Below are positions 8,829 to 17,351 of a stretch of DNA of 64,000 nucleotides, one piece after another (the first letter of the stretch is position 1; each line of letters opens with the position of its first letter). The notes beneath the pieces were generated by a model. The model was not told the origin of the DNA and did no database searches. It saw only the letters and a list, made by a program, of their open reading frames with translations. A program made the position numbers and the translations under genes. The stretch spans positions 868,001 to 932,000 of the forward strand of contig JAWKRP010000002.1 in NCBI GenBank assembly GCA_041389565.1, in the 5' to 3' direction. The DNA comes from JACKEQ01 sp041389565 (GTDB lineage Bacteria > Myxococcota_A > UBA796 > GCA-2862545).

Positions 8829-9382
8829 TCGGTGGCGATCAGCAGGCGTCCGCCGATGACGTCGCGGCCCAGGCGGAGCCGCGATTCCCCGGCGGTGGTC
8901 GTGACGACCTCGATGTCGGCGGCGATGTCGAGCATGCGCAGACGCAGCGTGACCTGCACGCGCTGCTCGGACGGATCAGGGTGCTCCCACACGGAGGTCG
9001 CGCGCGTGGGGTCGAGCACGGCCGACACGCGGACCCCGAGCTCCAGCAGGTCGACCTCGAGCTTCCACGGCAGGATGGGGAGCTCTTCCTGCGTGGCGAA
9101 GTCCTCCAGGTCGTCTTCGACGAGGTAGATGGGGACCTGGCGGATGGCCGCCGGGAAGTCGGACGCCTCGGGCTCCTCCGCGCTGAGGGCGAACACCTCC
9201 TCGCTCCCCGTGAGGAGATCGATGTCGTCGAGCGCGAGCTCTCCGATCGGCTCGGCGGCGCCCGGATCGAGATCGACGTTCAGCTCGATCAGGTCGGTGC
9301 TCTCGTCGATGTCGGGCAGATCCGGGAGCGCGTGGGGGTCGGGCTGCGGCTTCGGTTTCTCGGGAGGGTCGGTCGGCGGCAT
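8825..9382 (-). CDS. acidic protein with a possible retropepsin-like C-terminal domain
   Basis: A 185-residue protein first in the ABC exporter operon. Residues 1-90 are Pro-, Asp- and Glu-rich and look disordered. Residues about 105-185 resemble the retropepsin-like fold of the RimK-associated zinc/aspartic protease family (PF05618): a strand followed by A-V-L-D-P-T where family members have the D-T-G-A catalytic loop, and a C-terminal RLGRDVIGGRLLI resembling their L-L-G-R-x-x-L-x-G-R-F. The catalytic D-T-G is not intact (D-P-T), so activity is doubtful. No signal peptide is seen, so it is probably cytoplasmic. The ATG at 9380-9382 was chosen because the open frame upstream crosses the divergent peptidase gene. 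The fold call is tentative. Confidence 0.6.
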   Translation of the reverse strand: MPPTDPPEKPKPQPDPHALPDLPDIDESTDLIELNVDLDPGAAEPIGELALDDIDLLTGSEEVFALSAEEPEASDFPAAIRQVPIYLVEDDLEDFATQEELPILPWKLEVDLLELGVRVSAVLDPTRATSVWEHPDPSEQRVQVTLRLRMLDIAADIEVVTTTAGESRLRLGRDVIGGRLLIATE

Positions 9383-9417
9383 GGGGGCGCCGTATCCTGC
9401 GGAGGGAGGCGTTGCCG

Positions 9418-10989
9418 GTGTGGTGGTGGGTCGAGGCGCAAGCGGCACCCGAATCGCTGGATCTCGCGGAGCGGATGGTGGCCGAGATCGGGCCGAGACC
9501 CGCCGGATCCGGGGCAGTGGATCGCTCCCTCGACTGGGTGTCGGAGCGGCTCGTCGAGCGGGGGTGGTCTCCCCGGAGGTGGACCGGAGACCGCGCGGGC
9601 GGGGTCGTCGCGTGTCGGACCGGCGAGACGCCCGGCACGGTGCTGTTCTTCGCGCACGTGGACTCGGTGCACGCCGACTGTCCCGGCGCGAACGACAACG
9701 CGGCCGCGGTGGGGGCCCTGCTGGAGCTCGCCAGCAGGATCGAGCCCGGAGGACCCCGGCGGACCGTGTGCCTCGCGTTCCCGGACGGCGAAGAGCTCGG
9801 CCTGCGCGGGTCGTTCGTGCTCCAGGCGTCGGGATCGCTCCCGGACGTGAACCAGGTCGTGGCGCTGGATCTCGTCGGGCGCGGGACCCCGACGCACAAC
9901 GGCCTCGGTCCCGCATTCACCGCGGCGGACGCGCGTGCGCTGCTGCGTGCCGCTCCGGCGGACGTACCGTTCGTGTACCGCGCCCTGTCCCACGGCGCGC
10001 CGCACATGGAGCGGTCCGACCACCTGCCGTGGTCCCGCGCGGGGATCCCGGCGTCCCACCTGATGTCCCGGGGGGAGTCGGGCGTGTACTGGGCGTACCA
10101 CACGTCCGCGGACACCCCCGATCAGCTCGATCCGGCGACGATGTCCCGGGTGGTCGACCTGCTCGAGGCGGTCGCCGACCTGCCGCCCCTCGGAGCCGGC
10201 GCAGGGGAGCCGTGGTTCGTGGTGCCGTTCACCCGGCTCGTCGTGCCGGGCTGGATGACGTGGGTGCTGCTCGGATCCGGCGCTGCGCTGGGTCTCGGCG
10301 CGGCATCCCGTCGCGAGGTGCCGTCCGGGCCGGCGTGGCGCGTTCCGCTGGCGCTGGGGTGCGGAGCCCTCGCGCTCGTGCTCGCCTCGGGCGGGCGCTC
10401 GCTCGGCGGGGATCTCGCGCCGTTCGCGCTCGGGGCCGCCTGGCTCGCGATGGGGGGCGTGCTCGCGGGGACCGGGGGCCAGCCCTCGGTGTGGGCGAGC
10501 CGGCTGTGCGTGCTGGGCGCGTGGGTCGTGGTCGCCGCACTGCTGTGGGCGGGGCTTCCGCTGCTCGCGCTCCCCGGGGCCGCGGTCGCGGGCGGCGTCG
10601 GGCTCGCTTCGCTGGTAGGGCGGTACCCGAACCGGGCCGTGTCCGTGGGGCTCTGGGGGCTCGGGCTCGCCGGAGCGGCGTGGCCGGGGCTGTACCTCGT
10701 GCGTCCGGCTGCGGTCCGGGAGCTCGGGTTCCACGGGCTCGTGCCCGCATCCCCGTGGCTGTGGGCGGGCCTGTTCGTCGTGCTGGCCGCGCCGGTGGCC
10801 GTGGTGCTGGGCGAGCGGCTCGAGCGCCACCGATGGGTCGCCGGAGCGTGTGGTGTGGGCGTGCTGCTCGCGATCGGCGTGGGCTGGGCAACGCCCGAGC
10901 GGTCCGGGATCTTCGCGCCGCCGCCGATGCTGTGGCCGGAGGTGCAACGTTCTGCGCCATTGCCCGGGGAGGGCGACGCGATACCCTGA
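9418..10989 (+). CDS. membrane-anchored M28-family zinc metallopeptidase
   Basis: About 523 residues. The N-terminal half is an M28 aminopeptidase-like domain with the co-catalytic zinc set visible: His and Asp in AHVDSVH, Asp in GANDNAA, the Glu pair in PDGEELGLRGS, Asp in ALDLVGRG and the last His in WAYHTSADTP. The C-terminal half, from about residue 275, is a run of roughly eight hydrophobic segments, the arrangement of endoplasmic reticulum metallopeptidase 1 and its bacterial relatives. The start is a GTG eight bases after GGAGG; a TTG at 9412 is an alternative. There is no obvious cleavable signal, so the side of the membrane on which the peptidase domain lies is open. It is divergent from the ABC exporter operon with only about 35 bases between. 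Confidence 0.82.
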   Translation: MWWWVEAQAAPESLDLAERMVAEIGPRPAGSGAVDRSLDWVSERLVERGWSPRRWTGDRAGGVVACRTGETPGTVLFFAHVDSVHADCPGANDNAAAVGALLELASRIEPGGPRRTVCLAFPDGEELGLRGSFVLQASGSLPDVNQVVALDLVGRGTPTHNGLGPAFTAADARALLRAAPADVPFVYRALSHGAPHMERSDHLPWSRAGIPASHLMSRGESGVYWAYHTSADTPDQLDPATMSRVVDLLEAVADLPPLGAGAGEPWFVVPFTRLVVPGWMTWVLLGSGAALGLGAASRREVPSGPAWRVPLALGCGALALVLASGGRSLGGDLAPFALGAAWLAMGGVLAGTGGQPSVWASRLCVLGAWVVVAALLWAGLPLLALPGAAVAGGVGLASLVGRYPNRAVSVGLWGLGLAGAAWPGLYLVRPAAVRELGFHGLVPASPWLWAGLFVVLAAPVAVVLGERLERHRWVAGACGVGVLLAIGVGWATPERSGIFAPPPMLWPEVQRSAPLPGEGDAIP

Positions 10990-11010
10990 GGCTCCTGGAG
11001 ACGTACGTCC

Positions 11011-11292
11011 ATGAGCGACCATTCCGCAGAGAACGAACTCGGCAACCTCAAGTACGCCCTCGGCCTCCCTGGCGCGGGCCTCCTGCTCGGTTCGGGCGCG
11101 ATCCTGCTGTGGTACTCGTTCGGATACCCGGTCGGCCCGATGGCGAACAACCTCGCCACGGTCGGTTTCTCCGGTCTCGACAACATCACGCTGCTCGGCG
11201 CGGGCAACTTCAGCATCGGCATGATCGTGCTGGCCGCCCTCACGATGGTGTTCCTCAACGCGGGCGCCTGGCGCGACACCAACGGCTACTGA
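11011..11292 (+). CDS. small two-helix membrane protein
   Basis: A 93-residue protein with a hydrophilic 14-residue N-terminus and two hydrophobic segments (about residues 16-41 and 67-88) joined by a Gly/Asn-rich loop. It ends with a polar R-D-T-N-G-Y. It starts 21 bases after the peptidase stop on the same strand and is probably co-transcribed. I recognise no family. Candidates are a peptidase accessory subunit or an independent small membrane protein; the sequence does not decide. Confidence 0.7.
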   Translation: MSDHSAENELGNLKYALGLPGAGLLLGSGAILLWYSFGYPVGPMANNLATVGFSGLDNITLLGAGNFSIGMIVLAALTMVFLNAGAWRDTNGY

Positions 11293-11638
11293 GCCGTACC
11301 GGCGGGGTCGGATGCGTTCGCGATGAGCGCGCCCCTCGCCGTCGTCGGCCTCTGCGCCCCTGCCTCCTCTGCGACCCCTGCGTTCGAATCGGACGTTCCC
11401 CTGGGACGGCGATGGGGCGTCGATTTGCTGCCAGCCGGAGTTCGACGCGGAGGTACGCGGAGGCGGTGACGGTGGAGCGGAGACGACGTTTTGCTCCGCC
11501 AACGGCGGTGCCGATCCCCGAGACGGGCACGAGGACTCAGAGACGCTGTCTTCGGGGGCGCGTGGCTGCTCCCCCCAACGGGGAACCGGGAATGGAACGA
11601 ACCCACGCCGGCATGCTGGTGCTCGGGACGGACGAGAT
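11293..11638. other. 346-base intergenic region, no confident gene
   Basis: A gap between two convergent genes. It holds a 48-codon open frame at 11323-11469 (plus strand) with no clear ribosome binding site and no recognisable product. It also holds several short GC hairpins: a CCGCC-AAC-GGCGG stem at 11496-11508, and a bulged GACG/CGTC plus CCCC/GGGG stem near 11394-11420. None has a T run. I see no promoter or RNA gene I would defend. Confidence 0.4.
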
Positions 11639-12640
11639 CTAGCGGGCAGGAGGCCGGATGCCCGCCACCGCCAGGCTCGTGACCAGCTTCTCCATCGCGG
11701 AGCGGTAGCGGCTCTCGGGCACCTTCGACAGCGCCTGGCGAGCCATCCACGACTCCGACAGCATGCGCTCGCGCGCGCCCGTCAGACCACCGGCGTCTTG
11801 CACCATGTCGACCAGCCACGACGCGGTGGCCTCGCTCGGGTGCTCCACCAGCTGGGACCACAGGCGACCGACCTCGGGGGCCCGCGCGGCGGCTTCGACC
11901 ACCGGCAGCTGCGGGCGCCCGGCCAGGGCACGGGCCAGCAGCACGGACTCGCCGTCGGGGTGGGCCAGGATGCTCACGTCTTCCGCGATGTGCCACACGC
12001 GGCCCAGGTGCCGGCCGTACCGCGCCAGGGCCTCGGCCACCGCGCGGTTCTTGCCCACGGCGCCGACGCGACAGCACAGCGCGAACAGGGCGCCCGTGTG
12101 GGTGTCGGCGTGCTCGAGCCAGTCTTCGTACGTGGGGATGCGGCCCTGCTGGAGCTCTTGCGTGAGCGCCTGCCCGTCGGCGAACTCCCGCAGCGTTCCG
12201 AGGAGGTCGCCCAGCACCTCCGGCCGCGTGGCCTGCGCGATCTCGATGGCGCGCAGCGTGAGGTGGTTGCCCCCGAGCCAGCTGACGGAACGCTTCACGA
12301 TCCGCCGCGCGACCCGCCGCCGCCGGCCTCCTTCGCGACCGATGGCGAGATCGTGCACCACCAGGGCGCCGTGCAGCAGCTCCATCGTGCGCTGGAGATC
12401 GCCATCGGCGCAGTCGCTCCCGCTCGCCCGGGCCGCCAGCGCGACGAGGATGGGACGGATGCGCGGGATCTCCGGCCCCTGTACGAAGTCCGCCGAACCC
12501 CCGAGCTCCGGATCGTCGTCGCCACCGACGAGGTCGTCGAGGTCGTCGAGGTCGACGACGTCTTCGCCTACGAGGTCGACCAGGCTCTGGAGCCCGGCAC
12601 CGGGGGGCACGACATCGGTGAATCGCTGCAGGTTCCGCAC
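11639..12640 (-). CDS. polyprenyl-synthase-like protein lacking the Asp-rich motifs
   Basis: A 333-residue all-helical protein that aligns by eye with trans-isoprenyl diphosphate synthases: an R-I-R-P helix near residue 60, an E-L-L-H helix at 87-90, a D-G-Q segment at 155-157, T-H-T-G-A-L-F at 180-186 where active enzymes have K-T-x-x-L-F, and G-R-V-W-H-I-A-E-D near 213-221. The metal-binding first motif (normally D-D-x-x-D) reads H-D-L-A-I-G and the second reads A-E-D-V-S-I-L, so neither can hold the magnesium-diphosphate. It is therefore probably not a catalyst; a regulatory subunit or a scaffold is possible. The GTG start gives the usual family length. It is last in the leftward run from 15237, 73 bases after the DUF3347-like gene. 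Confidence 0.72.
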   Translation of the reverse strand: MRNLQRFTDVVPPGAGLQSLVDLVGEDVVDLDDLDDLVGGDDDPELGGSADFVQGPEIPRIRPILVALAARASGSDCADGDLQRTMELLHGALVVHDLAIGREGGRRRRVARRIVKRSVSWLGGNHLTLRAIEIAQATRPEVLGDLLGTLREFADGQALTQELQQGRIPTYEDWLEHADTHTGALFALCCRVGAVGKNRAVAEALARYGRHLGRVWHIAEDVSILAHPDGESVLLARALAGRPQLPVVEAAARAPEVGRLWSQLVEHPSEATASWLVDMVQDAGGLTGARERMLSESWMARQALSKVPESRYRSAMEKLVTSLAVAGIRPPAR

Positions 12641-12713
12641 GCGGCCCCCTTCACCGCTCCTCGTAGGCGGTCCGGCGCGGATGGACAAGGGGGATGCACC
12701 GAATCTGCGCAGA

Positions 12714-13154
12714 CTACCGGAACGCGCCTTCGCACTCCGTGTAGGGCGCGGCGACGGAGTCTGCGCTGCGCTGCAGCCAGGGGCGCTCGTCGCACACGGC
12801 CTCGTACACGGGAGTCGACCCGCCGGCGTGCCGGATCACGAGCGCCGACACGATCTGCGAGACCTCCACGAAGCCCTGCCGCAGCGCGGGCAGCTTCGCG
12901 TTCTTCAGGCTCTCGGTGAGCGCGGCCAGGCGGGTGAGCGCCACCTTGTCGGGACCCGAGCTGCCCGCGATGGCCCGCTTGGCGACGGGCGCCCAGGCGT
13001 AGAGCTCGCCGCTCGCCTTGGGGCCCGAACCCGCACCGACGAGGTGCTGCTGGAACTTCAGGTAGTGCTTGAGCTGTTCCGTGAACCGAGGTTCGTCGCA
13101 GCACATCAGCGGCTGGGGTTCGGCCGCCAGAGCGCCGAGCAGGATCAGGTGCAT
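12714..13154 (-). CDS. DUF3347-like exported protein
   Basis: A 146-residue protein with a very short hydrophobic start that reads as a minimal signal peptide ending in A-L-A-A. The body is helical and matches the pattern of DUF3347: an L-x-x-Y-L helix, a helical hairpin, an R-x-x-F-x-x-x-S helix, then V-Y-x-x-x-C, W-L and P-Y-x-x-C at the end. DUF3347 domains are often joined to CusB/CzcB-type metal efflux adaptors, and the paired Cys (C19/C20 and C121/C141) could bind metal. That link is known only for the family; nothing nearby is a metal transporter. The ATG start is preferred over a much longer frame that crosses the lipase gene. It follows the lipase by eight bases. Confidence 0.65.
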   Translation of the reverse strand: MHLILLGALAAEPQPLMCCDEPRFTEQLKHYLKFQQHLVGAGSGPKASGELYAWAPVAKRAIAGSSGPDKVALTRLAALTESLKNAKLPALRQGFVEVSQIVSALVIRHAGGSTPVYEAVCDERPWLQRSADSVAAPYTECEGAFR

Positions 13155-13162
13155 GCCGCAGT

Positions 13163-13834
13163 CTACTCCCGGAGGGCGTCGAGGACGGCCTGATGCGCGC
13201 TCCTCGACCACAGCAGGCTGTTGTGGCCGTGCCCCTGGAGCACGACCTCGCGAACGCCTGGCAGCGCCGCGCGTTCCGGAGGGAACACCTGCTGGTCGTA
13301 GCGGGCGCGCACCACGATGGTGTCGACGGGCTCGGGACCGCCGGACAGGCGCTCCACCCAGTACCCGTGGGGATCGAGCACGGGCCACAGGTTGGGGGGC
13401 GCGAGCCGGAAGAACGACGTGCCGGCGTGGGGCCCGCCGAGCGACACGAACCGGCGCACCACGTCGGCGCCTCCGAACTCCTTGAGCCATGCGCGCGTGC
13501 TGAACGCGCCCAGGCTGTGCGCGACCACGTCGATCGGGCCGTGCGCTTCGTAGAGCGGACGCGCCACGGCATCGATGCGCTCGACGATCTGGGGCAGCCG
13601 GAGCCGGGTGGACGGGTACCCGACCCGTGCGACGGTCTTCCAGCCCTCCTGGTACAGCCGCCGGATGAGCGGGCGGAACATGTCGGGGTGCCCGAGGTAG
13701 CCGTGCACGAGCACCACGGGGCGCACACCCACGCCGGAGCCGGGCTCGGGCAACCGATGCAGCCTCGCGAGGGGCCAGGCCGCGGAGCGCACCGTGGCGA
13801 CGGCCTCGCGGACCACGACCTTCGAGAGGTGCAT
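13163..13834 (-). CDS. lipase / alpha-beta hydrolase
   Basis: A 223-residue alpha/beta hydrolase of the triacylglycerol lipase type. The oxyanion strand is V-L-V-H-G-Y-L-G-H, the nucleophile elbow is V-V-A-H-S-L-G-A (A-H-S-L-G, with Ala in the first position as in Bacillus subfamily I.4 lipases), the acid is probably Asp in R-A-R-Y-D-Q-Q, and the catalytic His is in Q-G-H-G-H-N-S-L-L. No clear signal peptide is present, so it may act inside the cell or leave by another route. Its ATG overlaps the stop of the upstream lipoprotein by one base (TGATG), so the two are coupled. Natural substrates cannot be read from the sequence. Confidence 0.85.
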   Translation of the reverse strand: MHLSKVVVREAVATVRSAAWPLARLHRLPEPGSGVGVRPVVLVHGYLGHPDMFRPLIRRLYQEGWKTVARVGYPSTRLRLPQIVERIDAVARPLYEAHGPIDVVAHSLGAFSTRAWLKEFGGADVVRRFVSLGGPHAGTSFFRLAPPNLWPVLDPHGYWVERLSGGPEPVDTIVVRARYDQQVFPPERAALPGVREVVLQGHGHNSLLWSRSAHQAVLDALRE

Positions 13835-15237
13835 CAAGGGAGCGTCCCCACGTCGACCTCGAAGTCTGCCTGGTACAGCGCACACCGGTAGTACGCGGCC
13901 GGGCTGCCCGTGGCGTCTTCCGAGGTGATGCGGACCGTGTAGTCGGCGGGCGGGAGATCCATGTTGTGCACGTAGTAGCCGGCGCTCGTGGGGTCGAGCC
14001 CCTGATCGGCCGGGGTGACGTCGGTTCCGGCGGCGTCGTGCACGGTGATCGCGAGGTCGGCGAGGCTGCCGTACGCCTGCTCCCAACACCTCACGGACAA
14101 CATGAACCCCGACGCGAGCGACGTGGTGAAGTGGTCGACGTCGACGCCGTCGGCGAGCGTTCCCTCGACGAACGCCACGTCGAAGCTGCTCCCGCTCCCG
14201 TTGGTCTGCTCGATCACGTTCGGGATCGTGGCGCTGGCCTGATCCTCGTTGGGCTCGACCTCGGGCTGCCACTCCTCGTCCCCGAAGACGGGGTGGTTCG
14301 AGCCGGGCTCGTAGGTGCGGACGTACACGACGTACCAGTGGTCGTCCGAGCCGCCGCCCAGGCGGTCGGTGGCCTCGAGGTCGTACTCGATGTCCTCGGT
14401 GGGGAAGTACGAGCAGATCCCCTCGGTCCCGATGTTCTCCTTCGATGCGACCAGCACGCCGTCGTCGCGCCGGTACAGGTTCACGAGGGGCTGAGCGTCG
14501 CTTCCCGGCGTCGGGGTGCCCCAGACCTCGAGCGGCTCGCCCGCGAACGGCGGGTCGATCACGAGCCAGTCGGAGTCGCCTGGGGTCTCGAGGTTGATTC
14601 CGAAGGTGACGATGGTGGTGCCGCCCGGGAGCGTGATCGTGCCGCTCGGGAGGGCCGGGCTGTCGGTCTCCGTCGTGCGGTTGCCGTACTCGAGCATCTC
14701 GATGGTGTACTCGAACTCCTCGTCTCCGCGGGGGTCGGCGAACGCATCCGTGTAGTGGGTGCTGACGTCTTCGACGGTGACGTACCAGGTGCCCGCGTAG
14801 GGCAGGTACAGGATGGCGACGCTGTCGAAGTTGTTCACGCGGCCCGTCGCGAAGTTGTCGGCCCGGGCGTGCTCCGCGCCGTTCGCGGCGAACACCTGCA
14901 CGACGGTGTCGAGGCTGTCGATGGGGTCGCCGGAGTTCGTGGTGTTGATCCGGAGCCACTCCGGACCGAGCGACTCGTACACGAAGAAGTCGATGTCGCC
15001 GGGAGGGTCGATCACCCCTTCGAACGTCTCGTTCAGCCGGATGGGGGTGGCCTCGTCGAAGCTGTTGTCGCGGTCGCCGACCTCGCACTGCGCGTCTTCG
15101 CAGATCTCCCCGAAGTCGCATTCGTCGTCGATCTCGCAGCCCGTGATGACGACGGGCGGCGGACCGTCGGTGTCGGAGGTGGTCTTCTCGCCCGTGCAGC
15201 CGGCGAGCGTGAGGAGCACGGTAAGGGGACGGATCAC
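13834..15237 (-). CDS. lipoprotein with pre-peptidase C-terminal-like beta domains
   Basis: A 467-residue lipoprotein: signal peptide with lipobox L-T-L-A-G-C (C14), then a Thr/Asp/Pro-rich linker, a short Cys-rich segment (four Cys in E-C-D-F-G-E-I-C-E-D-A-Q-C and just before it, spaced like small disulfide modules), and three beta domains. Each beta domain has the G-D-x-D-x-F/W pattern of pre-peptidase C-terminal domains (near residues 80, 225 and 380). Such proteins are surface-attached in myxobacteria and relatives. The GTG start has GAGG six bases upstream. It is first in the leftward operon with the lipase and lies 35 bases from the divergent trpS start. No enzymatic motif is visible. 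Confidence 0.82.
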   Translation of the reverse strand: MIRPLTVLLTLAGCTGEKTTSDTDGPPPVVITGCEIDDECDFGEICEDAQCEVGDRDNSFDEATPIRLNETFEGVIDPPGDIDFFVYESLGPEWLRINTTNSGDPIDSLDTVVQVFAANGAEHARADNFATGRVNNFDSVAILYLPYAGTWYVTVEDVSTHYTDAFADPRGDEEFEYTIEMLEYGNRTTETDSPALPSGTITLPGGTTIVTFGINLETPGDSDWLVIDPPFAGEPLEVWGTPTPGSDAQPLVNLYRRDDGVLVASKENIGTEGICSYFPTEDIEYDLEATDRLGGGSDDHWYVVYVRTYEPGSNHPVFGDEEWQPEVEPNEDQASATIPNVIEQTNGSGSSFDVAFVEGTLADGVDVDHFTTSLASGFMLSVRCWEQAYGSLADLAITVHDAAGTDVTPADQGLDPTSAGYYVHNMDLPPADYTVRITSEDATGSPAAYYRCALYQADFEVDVGTLP

Positions 15238-15272
15238 GCGTTACCTCGGGGTGACGAGCACAGGAGGCAAGC

Positions 15273-16241
15273 GTGCAGCGCGCGCTCACCGGAATCCAGC
15301 CCTCGGGCCGCATCCACCTCGGAAACTACCTCGGCAGCGCACGACCCGCGCTCCGACTTCAGGATTCGTACCGGGCGTACTACTTCATCGCCGATCTGCA
15401 CGCGCTCACCACCACGCGGGATCCGGCGAAGCTCCGAGAGGCGAGCCGTGAGGTCGCGGCCACGTTCATGGCGCTCGGGCTCGACCTCGACGCGCACTGT
15501 CTGTTCCGGCAGTCCGACGTCACCGAGGTGAGCGAGCTGGCGTGGATCCTCGCGTGCCAGATCCCGGTCGGCCAGCTCGACCGTGGGCACGCCGTGAAGG
15601 CCGCGCGCGACGGCGGGCGCGAGCCGAACGCGGGCACGCTGTTCTACCCGGTGCTCATGTCCGCAGACATCCTGCTGTACGACGCGAACGTCGTGCCGGT
15701 CGGCAAGGATCAGCAGCAGCACGTGGAGATCGCGCGCGACATCGCGCAGAAGGTGAACCACCACTACGGCGAGGGCACGCTCGTGGTTCCCGAGGTCTCC
15801 ATCCAGGAGGAGGTCGGGGTGGTGCCCGGGCTCGACGGTCGCAAGATGAGCAAGTCGTACGGGAACACCATCGATCTGTGGGATCCGCCGAAGAAGCTCC
15901 GGAAGACGATGATGAAGATCGTCACCGACAGCAAGCAGATGGAAGACCCGAAAGACCCCGACACCGACAACGTGTTCAACCTCTACAAGCTGTTCGCCAC
16001 GGCGGAGCAGCGCGCCGATCTCGCGGCTCGCTACCGATCCGGGGGGCTCGGCTACGGGCACGCCAAGCAGGAGCTGTTCGAGCTCGTGGATGCACACCTG
16101 CACGAGGCCCGGGAGCGGTACGACGACCTGATCGCGCATCCCGAGCGGATCGACGGTGCTCTCGAAGCCGGTGCAGACAAAGCGCGTGCGAGCGCCCGGG
16201 CCACGATGGAGCGCGTGCGTGCGGCGGTGGGCCTGCGCTGA
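15273..16241 (+). CDS. trpS: tryptophanyl-tRNA synthetase
   Basis: A 322-residue class I aminoacyl-tRNA synthetase that charges tRNA-Trp. The H-I-G-H counterpart is H-L-G-N (residues 15-18) following the family Q-P-S-G, and KMSKS is at 191-195. Length is typical of bacterial TrpRS. The GTG start has AGGAGG five bases upstream. It stands alone, with divergent and downstream genes unrelated to tryptophan. No T-box or attenuator was seen in the short 35-base upstream region. Confidence 0.95.
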   Translation: MQRALTGIQPSGRIHLGNYLGSARPALRLQDSYRAYYFIADLHALTTTRDPAKLREASREVAATFMALGLDLDAHCLFRQSDVTEVSELAWILACQIPVGQLDRGHAVKAARDGGREPNAGTLFYPVLMSADILLYDANVVPVGKDQQQHVEIARDIAQKVNHHYGEGTLVVPEVSIQEEVGVVPGLDGRKMSKSYGNTIDLWDPPKKLRKTMMKIVTDSKQMEDPKDPDTDNVFNLYKLFATAEQRADLAARYRSGGLGYGHAKQELFELVDAHLHEARERYDDLIAHPERIDGALEAGADKARASARATMERVRAAVGLR

Positions 16242-16279
16242 ACGGGGCGCCGCGCGACCACGGTCGCGGATCCTTCTGG

Positions 16280-16285
16280 TAACAT
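16280..16285 (+). promoter_or_regulatory. probable -10 element for the first sigma factor gene
   Basis: TAACAT at 16280-16285 lies 31 bases before the preferred ATG at 16317. Because it overlaps the possible upstream ATG at 16284, it argues that translation starts at 16317. The -35 is not clear. Confidence 0.4.
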
Positions 16286-16316
16286 GGGGGTGCGACGGAC
16301 GAGGAGTCTACTCACG

Positions 16317-17330
16317 ATGGCCAGGAACAAGCGCTCGGAGCGGTTGACGGCAGACGAGGAGAAAGACCTCGCCCGCGCCATCCACAAGGCCGAAGCGGTG
16401 GCGAGGTCGGCGGTGGCCGATCTCGAAGTGGCGACCAGCATCCTCCAGAACTCGCCGAGCCGGGTCGAGAAGACCCGCGCGGGCAGCGTCGACCGCCTCG
16501 AGGCGGCGATCGAGGCCGTGTGGCACGCCAGCAAGCGCGCGGCCGACACCGGCACCGAAGGTCCGTCCGACGAGCTCAAGCAGAAGGCGCGAAAGGCCCG
16601 TACCGCATGGGCCGAAGCCGAGGCCCTGCGCTGGAAGCTCGCGATGAGCGGGCGTCGCATCGCCCATGGCGAGGCACGGAAGCTCGCCGGTCCGTTCATG
16701 AACGAAGAAGACCTCGTGCAGGAGGGCTACATCGGCCTCCTCCGTGCAGCGAAGCGCTTCGATCCCGATCGCGACATCCGGTTCTCCACGTACGCCCGCT
16801 GGTGGGTGCGCGCCCAGATGACGCGCGCGATCGACCACACCGGCCGGCCCGTGCGGCTGCCCGGGTGCGCAGTCGAGCAGACGCGAAACCTCCGCAAGGC
16901 CATGAAGCGTTTCGACAGCGATGGCGGCTCGTACACCATGCACGAGCTCGCCGACGAGGTCGGGATCGACGCGAAGCGGGCGGAGCTCCTGCTCTCCCAG
17001 GGCCAGACCATCTCGCTCGAGCAGCCGGTCGACGATGGGCCCCGTCCGCGGTCGCTCGAGCGGTTCCTGCACGACCTCGACGCCGAGGATCCGCACGAAG
17101 AGGCGATCATGGCGCAGGAGCTCGCGCGCATGAAGGATGCGTTCGGCATGGTCCTCACCGACCGTCAGCAGATGGTGCTCACGCGTCGCTACGGCCTGGA
17201 AGACGGCGAATACCGCACGCTCTCGCGGGTCGGCAAGGAAATGGCGCTGTCGCGGGAGCGCGTGCGTCAGATCGAGCGCGAAGCCCTGCACCGGCTGCGC
17301 ACGTACGCGAACATCCGCGAGGCCGTGTAG
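16317..17330 (+). CDS. sigma-70 family RNA polymerase sigma factor (group 2/3), paralogue 1
   Basis: A 337-residue sigma factor. A region 1.2-like start (S-E-R-L-T-A-D-E-E-K) is followed by about 85 residues of charged, helical non-conserved sequence. Region 2 follows (E-D-L-V-Q-E-G-Y-I-G-L-L-R-A and the F-S-T-Y-A-R-W-W-V-R helix), then region 3 (H-E-L-A-D-E-V-G), and region 4.2 ending S-R-E-R-V-R-Q-I-E-R-E-A-L. Region 2.4 (promoter -10 reading) reads M-T-R-A-I-D-H-T-G-R-P-V-R-L-P-G, which differs from RpoD and predicts altered -10 specificity. ATG 16317 has GAGGAG about nine bases upstream. A second, highly similar factor lies at 49585-50763. RpoH- or RpoS-like roles cannot be told apart from sequence alone. 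Confidence 0.9.
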   Translation: MARNKRSERLTADEEKDLARAIHKAEAVARSAVADLEVATSILQNSPSRVEKTRAGSVDRLEAAIEAVWHASKRAADTGTEGPSDELKQKARKARTAWAEAEALRWKLAMSGRRIAHGEARKLAGPFMNEEDLVQEGYIGLLRAAKRFDPDRDIRFSTYARWWVRAQMTRAIDHTGRPVRLPGCAVEQTRNLRKAMKRFDSDGGSYTMHELADEVGIDAKRAELLLSQGQTISLEQPVDDGPRPRSLERFLHDLDAEDPHEEAIMAQELARMKDAFGMVLTDRQQMVLTRRYGLEDGEYRTLSRVGKEMALSRERVRQIEREALHRLRTYANIREAV

Positions 17331-17351
17331 CCACTCCTGGGAAAGGAGCGG

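Noticed and set aside
11382..11390. GTTCGAATC, the tRNA T-loop consensus
   Set aside because: The flanking bases do not form the five-pair T stem, and no acceptor, D or anticodon arm is found around it.
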